Under the pieces are notes generated by a model, which was not told where the DNA came from, searched no databases, and saw nothing but the letters and a program-made list of their open reading frames with translations. A stretch of 64,000 nucleotides of DNA from JBJXGE01 sp046154185 (GTDB lineage: Bacteria; Planctomycetota; UBA8108; UBA1146; JAJFFE01): assembly GCA_046154185.1 (NCBI GenBank), contig JBJXGE010000068.1, forward strand, positions 1-64,000. Direction: 5' to 3'. This document shows, one piece after another, positions 59,995-64,000 of the stretch. Numbering within the stretch: the stretch's first letter is position 1; each line of letters starts with the position of its first letter. Both the position numbers and the translations under genes were made by a program.

Positions 59995-62427
59995 ATGCAG
60001 TCGCCGCTTGAAGAATCCCGCCTTGAGACGCGCGTCGATTGGCTGCACGCGCCTGAAGCCTGGGTCATCTTTTTGATCGTGATCCCGGCCGCGTTGCTGA
60101 TCGTCGGTACGCTGTATCGCGGTGAACTGCGGCGCGCGCCAGCGTGGAAAGCCGCGATTTTGACGATGCTGCGCACGGCGGCGCTCCTCGCGGTCGGCGC
60201 GTTCTTGTGCGAGCCCATTCTTGTGCGCGAGCAAGTGCGCAAGCAGAACTCGCATATCTTGGTGCTGGTCGACGATTCCTTTTCGATGGGAATTGCCGAT
60301 CGCTACGGCGACGACGAGCAGCGGGTGCGGCTCGAAACGGTGCTCGGTGCGCCGCTGAATGATCAAACGACGCGTCTCGAACTCGTTCGGGGGTTGCTCG
60401 CGAGCGATCGTCTCAAGTTCATCGAACGTCTGCGCGAGAAGGGCAACGTTCGAGTCGTGAGTTTCTCGAACGAGTTGAAGACCGTGTGCGACTTGCCGCG
60501 CCACGAGGCCGGCGCCGGAGCGGCGCCGACGGATGTCTTACCGAACTACGACGCGATCGAGGCGCGCGGCAAAGTCACGCGTATCGGCGATGCGCTTTAT
60601 GAGGCGGTGAATGAGCTGCGTGGCGAAACCGTGTCGGCGGTCGTGCTGCTCAGCGATGGCCGCGACACCGGCGGCATTCTGACGCCCGAAGAGGCCGCGG
60701 ACCGGCTGCATCGACGCGAGATTCCGATTCACGCGGTGGGGGTTGGCAACGCGGAAGAGCCGAAAGATATCCGCGTCTTCAATCTCGATATCGCGGAGGT
60801 CATTCTCGAGCGCGACAAAGTGCCGGTCGACGTCAACATCGTGAGCCGCGGCTTCAGCTCCGGCGAGCAAATACCCGTGCAACTCAAACTCATCGGCGAA
60901 GATGGGAGCGTGCCGACGCGGCCAGACGAGATTATCTACGTCCGACTCGAGGACCTCAAGGAGCAGACGGTTCGCATCGAGTTCACGCCACGCCGGCCGG
61001 GGAAATTCTTGGCGCGCGTTGAAGTGCCGGTGCAGGACGGTGAGCTGTTCAAGGAGAACAACTACGTCGAGAAGCCGGTGACGGTGCTGTCGCAGAAGAT
61101 CAACGTCCTTTACGTCGACGGTCGGCCGCGCTGGGAGTACCGCTATCTGAGCCACGCCCTGACGCGCGATCCGACCATGGAAACACACGTGCTTTTGACG
61201 TCATCAGATCCAGAGCGCCTGCAGCTTTCGTCGTCGTCGCTGACGCCGATCGATGCTTTCCCGACGTCGCGCGAGGAGTTGTTCAAGTACCACGTGCTGG
61301 TGATCGGGGATGTGCATCCCGATACGTTTAGCGCCGAACAAAAGGCGTGGATTGTCGAGTTAGTCGACGATATCGGCGGCGGCGTCGTCTTCGTGTCGGG
61401 CGCGCGATACATGCCGCAGAAGTACCGCGGCGATCCGCTCGAGACGCTGTTTCCGGTCGTACTCGAAGACATCGATCGCTCTGGCTATGAGGCGACTTCC
61501 ATCACGAACGACTTCGCGCTGGCGCTTACGGTCGAGGGCCGCACCCATCCGATTCTGCAACTTGTCGGGGATAACGAAGAGAACGCCGCGCTGTGGGCCG
61601 ACGCTGGCCGCAAGGACAAGATGCTGCCCGGCTTTTATTGGTATGCCCAAGTGAAGAAGCTCACCAAGGGCGCCGTCGCGCTCGCGACGCATCCGCTCGA
61701 CCGCAACTTCAAGCAGGAGCTGCGGCCGGTGTTCGCGTACCAATTCCTCGGGCGCGGTCGCACTTTCGTGTCACTCACGGATGAAACTTGGCGCTGGCGA
61801 CGTGGCGTCGGCAACAAGTACTTCTATCGGTTTTGGGGACAAGTCGTGCGCTTCGTTTCGACTGGGCGTCTGCTTGGTCAGAAACAACGGTTCTCCGTGT
61901 CGACGGACCAGCGGGATTACCCGCTTGGCAGCACCGTGCGGATTCTAGCGCGCGTTCTCGATGAGAAGTTCAAGCCGTTGCGCGACGAGTCGTACCCGGT
62001 TCTCTACGAACGCGGTGATGCGACGGAGCGCGCGCGCAATGAAGTCCGCGCGGTGCAAGTGCCGGGTCGACCGGAGTACTTTGAGGTCGCGATCGAGGCG
62101 CGGGAACTCGGCGAGCACAAAGTTTGGATCGAGCATCTCGAATCCGAGGCGGCGTCGACGACCTATCGCGTGTTGGTGCCCCAGGTCGAGTACCAAGAGC
62201 CGCGCATGGACCAAGCGCGGCTGCAGAAGATAGCGCGACTCTCGAGCGGCTCCTATCATGACCTCGCTCAAGCGGAGGCGCTGCTCGACAAGGTTCAGCC
62301 GTACCAGCTCGAAGTGGCCGTGCCGGCCGAGAGCACTCCTTTGTGGGACCGTTGGGGATTCATCGTCGCGCTTGTGTCGTTGTTGGCTGTCGAATGGATC
62401 CTGCGAAAGGTGTTCCGACTCGTTTGA
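59995..62427 (+). CDS. Large membrane VWA/glutamine-amidotransferase-like protein
   Basis: The 810-residue protein has two N-terminal helices (about 22-42 and 52-75), a VWA-like domain with VLVDDSFSMG (about 89-98), a beta-sandwich region, and a type 1 amidotransferase-like fold without a visible catalytic triad (VLVIGDVHPDTFSAEQKAWI, then DDIGGGVVFVSG, about 433-470). A further Ig-like region and a C-terminal helix (near 788-805) follow. It resembles the large VWA proteins that follow BatA genes in Planctomycetota. The start at 59995 follows a 29-base gap. The function is inferred from the operon. Confidence 0.8.
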   Translation: MQSPLEESRLETRVDWLHAPEAWVIFLIVIPAALLIVGTLYRGELRRAPAWKAAILTMLRTAALLAVGAFLCEPILVREQVRKQNSHILVLVDDSFSMGIADRYGDDEQRVRLETVLGAPLNDQTTRLELVRGLLASDRLKFIERLREKGNVRVVSFSNELKTVCDLPRHEAGAGAAPTDVLPNYDAIEARGKVTRIGDALYEAVNELRGETVSAVVLLSDGRDTGGILTPEEAADRLHRREIPIHAVGVGNAEEPKDIRVFNLDIAEVILERDKVPVDVNIVSRGFSSGEQIPVQLKLIGEDGSVPTRPDEIIYVRLEDLKEQTVRIEFTPRRPGKFLARVEVPVQDGELFKENNYVEKPVTVLSQKINVLYVDGRPRWEYRYLSHALTRDPTMETHVLLTSSDPERLQLSSSSLTPIDAFPTSREELFKYHVLVIGDVHPDTFSAEQKAWIVELVDDIGGGVVFVSGARYMPQKYRGDPLETLFPVVLEDIDRSGYEATSITNDFALALTVEGRTHPILQLVGDNEENAALWADAGRKDKMLPGFYWYAQVKKLTKGAVALATHPLDRNFKQELRPVFAYQFLGRGRTFVSLTDETWRWRRGVGNKYFYRFWGQVVRFVSTGRLLGQKQRFSVSTDQRDYPLGSTVRILARVLDEKFKPLRDESYPVLYERGDATERARNEVRAVQVPGRPEYFEVAIEARELGEHKVWIEHLESEAASTTYRVLVPQVEYQEPRMDQARLQKIARLSSGSYHDLAQAEALLDKVQPYQLEVAVPAESTPLWDRWGFIVALVSLLAVEWILRKVFRLV

Positions 62428-64000
62428 TGTCGAATAGCAACTGCTTGAGATTCATCGCCGGCTGTGTCGCCGGCGCAATTTTCGTTTTGGTGGGCGCCAC
62501 GCTCGACGCGCAAGAGCCGCGTCGTCGGCCGCGGCCGGCGTTTGAGCGCGACAAGCCGACCGGCGAACGCGAAGGCGCCGCTGGAATCATTCCGCTCCTC
62601 AACGAAGCGATGGTGCAACGTCTGCGGGTGGTCGAGCGCGGGCTCGCGCGTGCGCTTTACGATTTCGAGCGCGCGCGCGTGGCGCTCGACGGCGGCTCGT
62701 TGCCGGGCGAGGCGCTTGCGTCCGATCCGTTAGAAACGGCGAAAACGGCGCCGTTGAACTCTTTGACGGCGGCGCGCGAGGCGTTGCGCGACGCGCTCAG
62801 TGCGGCGCAACTCCTCCACGATGACGCTTGGGGCGGACGTTGGTTGGTGCCGGGTGGGCGCGGCGAGCAACTCGCTTTGTGGCTCGCGGAACTTCGAAGC
62901 CACGGCAGTTTCCTGCCCGCCGAAATTTCGGCAAAGAAAAACACGCAAGACCTCGGCCAAGATCATTGCGCGCTCTCGGAACATCTCGCGGTCACGCTGC
63001 GCGATTTGCCGGCGTATGCGCACGAATTGTACGAGCAAGATCACGGCTTGCGAGCTGCCGCGAGTTATGAGCGCGCGCTCGCCAATGGCGACGGGAGTCG
63101 CCTGCTTGCGTGTGCGCTGCGTTTTCCAATCGCGTCGCAAGCGACGCTTGCCGCCCTACTCGCGAGTGAGATTTTTCTCGAGGCGGGCGACTACGCGCAC
63201 GCGGGCTTTGCCCTCGACTTCGTCGTCATACCGGATGAGCCGACCAGCGACGAACCGGACGGAATCGAAGCGCAAGCCGCGCGCGCGGCGTTGTCGCGCC
63301 AACTCGCGGCATCGGAACTCCTGCTCGCGTGTCTGGTCGGCGACGCCCGCCGCTACCGTCGCGCCGCCGACTTACTCGGCGCGGAGCCTCACACACTGCC
63401 GGAGTTTGCCGCGCTTCCTGGCATCGAGCAGTTCGATGTCAAACGTCGCGCCAACGGCGTCGGCCCACCCGCGGACATCGGCGGCACCGCCGGTTTTCCC
63501 TATCGATCGAGCGTCTTTCGTTGGGAGTCGGTGCCGTTTCGCACGCCCGCGCTTTATGGTTCGCGGGATGTCCGCTACGCCCCGGGTCTCGTCATTGACG
63601 CTGGCAAAGTCATCGTCAATACACCCCGACACGTCAGTGTTTATGACCTCGTGAGCGGCTCCGTCGTGGCGCCGTATGATTTGCCCCTTGCTCGCACGCG
63701 CACCGAGAATTCCTCGATGTCGCACTCTGAGAGTTTCTTGGAAACGGACAAGTATCTACGCTTCTATCCGCGCGCCGCGACCGTGTTGCGCGGCCAAGAC
63801 GAGATTCGAATTCATCTGGGTTCGTACGTCGCGAGTTTTACCGGTGAGACCGAATACGCGGGCTACTACATCAGCCGACGAATTCCGCAACGCGCGTTGG
63901 TCGCGCTCCATGGACCGACGCCGATCTGGGATACCGGCGAGTCCAGGCGCGTGACGGCGTTCCGCGCCCGACCGGCCCGCGGCGCGGTCGACGCTCCGCC
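62427..64000 (+). CDS. Secreted protein with possible beta-propeller region (3' cut by window edge)
   Basis: This frame opens at ATG 62427, overlapping the previous stop by one base (TGATG), and stays open to the window end (524 codons). An N-terminal signal peptide (about 5-30) precedes a helical region that may contain TPR-like units (about 60-330). A stretch like the start of a PQQ-type propeller repeat follows (RYAPGLVIDAGKVIVNTP, then VYDLVSG; about 390-415). Genes with this layout commonly end MoxR-VWA operons in Planctomycetota, as I recall. The C-terminus and the exact family are unseen. Confidence 0.72.
   Translation, partial: MSNSNCLRFIAGCVAGAIFVLVGATLDAQEPRRRPRPAFERDKPTGEREGAAGIIPLLNEAMVQRLRVVERGLARALYDFERARVALDGGSLPGEALASDPLETAKTAPLNSLTAAREALRDALSAAQLLHDDAWGGRWLVPGGRGEQLALWLAELRSHGSFLPAEISAKKNTQDLGQDHCALSEHLAVTLRDLPAYAHELYEQDHGLRAAASYERALANGDGSRLLACALRFPIASQATLAALLASEIFLEAGDYAHAGFALDFVVIPDEPTSDEPDGIEAQAARAALSRQLAASELLLACLVGDARRYRRAADLLGAEPHTLPEFAALPGIEQFDVKRRANGVGPPADIGGTAGFPYRSSVFRWESVPFRTPALYGSRDVRYAPGLVIDAGKVIVNTPRHVSVYDLVSGSVVAPYDLPLARTRTENSSMSHSESFLETDKYLRFYPRAATVLRGQDEIRIHLGSYVASFTGETEYAGYYISRRIPQRALVALHGPTPIWDTGESRRVTAFRARPARGAVDAP

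Overview
The window is about 64 kb of GC-rich, tightly packed bacterial chromosome. It holds 43 protein genes, two of them cut by the window edges, and I see no rRNA, tRNA, CRISPR array or insertion sequence. The cell was clearly Gram-negative: there is an outer-membrane beta-barrel protein, lipoproteins and a type IV pilus system. Dockerin-type EF-hand repeats of the DIGDAIFTLS form, MopE and lamin-tail secreted proteins, a Hanks kinase with an N-terminal zinc ribbon, and a long MoxR/DUF58/BatA/VWA operon together suggest the Planctomycetota or a neighbouring uncultured lineage. This is inference from gene content, not a phylogeny.

Layout. 1-1152 is the end of an EF-G-like gene. 1331-2836 is a polysaccharide flippase. 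3032-10223 is a type IV pilus block, pilT-pilB-pilC-pilS-pilR. It runs straight into a translationally coupled glycan block at 10233-16789: GT2, a GT39-like membrane transferase, an initiating sugar phosphotransferase and a membrane-TPR protein. 16793-22843, on the minus strand, is a signalling island with an FHA sigma-54 activator, a membrane Hanks kinase and a HEAT-repeat lipoprotein. 23061-25960 is a second membrane-TPR plus GT2 pair. 26094-27041 is a ferredoxin-NADP reductase. 27078-31828 encodes two large secreted modular proteins on the minus strand. 32236-32724 is a small lipoprotein. 32812-35548, on the minus strand, is a pseudopilin operon.

The most striking region is 35856-45792, a complete candidate extracellular electron transfer conduit. 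It contains a membrane-anchored [Fe-S]/flavin pyridine-nucleotide oxidoreductase, a His-rich cytochrome-b-like membrane protein, a 20-heme cytochrome c, a 10-heme cytochrome c, an outer-membrane beta-barrel and an 11-heme surface lipoprotein cytochrome, for 41 CxxCH sites in all. Two good sigma-54 (-24/-12) promoter matches lie in front of it: one before the first gene, preceded by two palindromes, and one before the surface cytochrome. The window itself encodes two sigma-54 activators.

After the conduit come a three-subunit xanthine-dehydrogenase-type molybdenum hydroxylase and a YdcZ-like small membrane protein (45902-49953). A minus-strand housekeeping operon follows, guaB-guaA-ribH-nusB-ftsY (55284 down to 49962), with a clear sigma-70 promoter and a long, foldable leader. 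The last block is the MoxR/DUF58/BatA-VWA operon (55715 to the window end). Its last gene (62427-64000) is open to the edge.

Start codons were chosen by Shine-Dalgarno position. Several genes appear to start with TTG or GTG inside short overlaps with the upstream stop codon, which points to extensive translational coupling.
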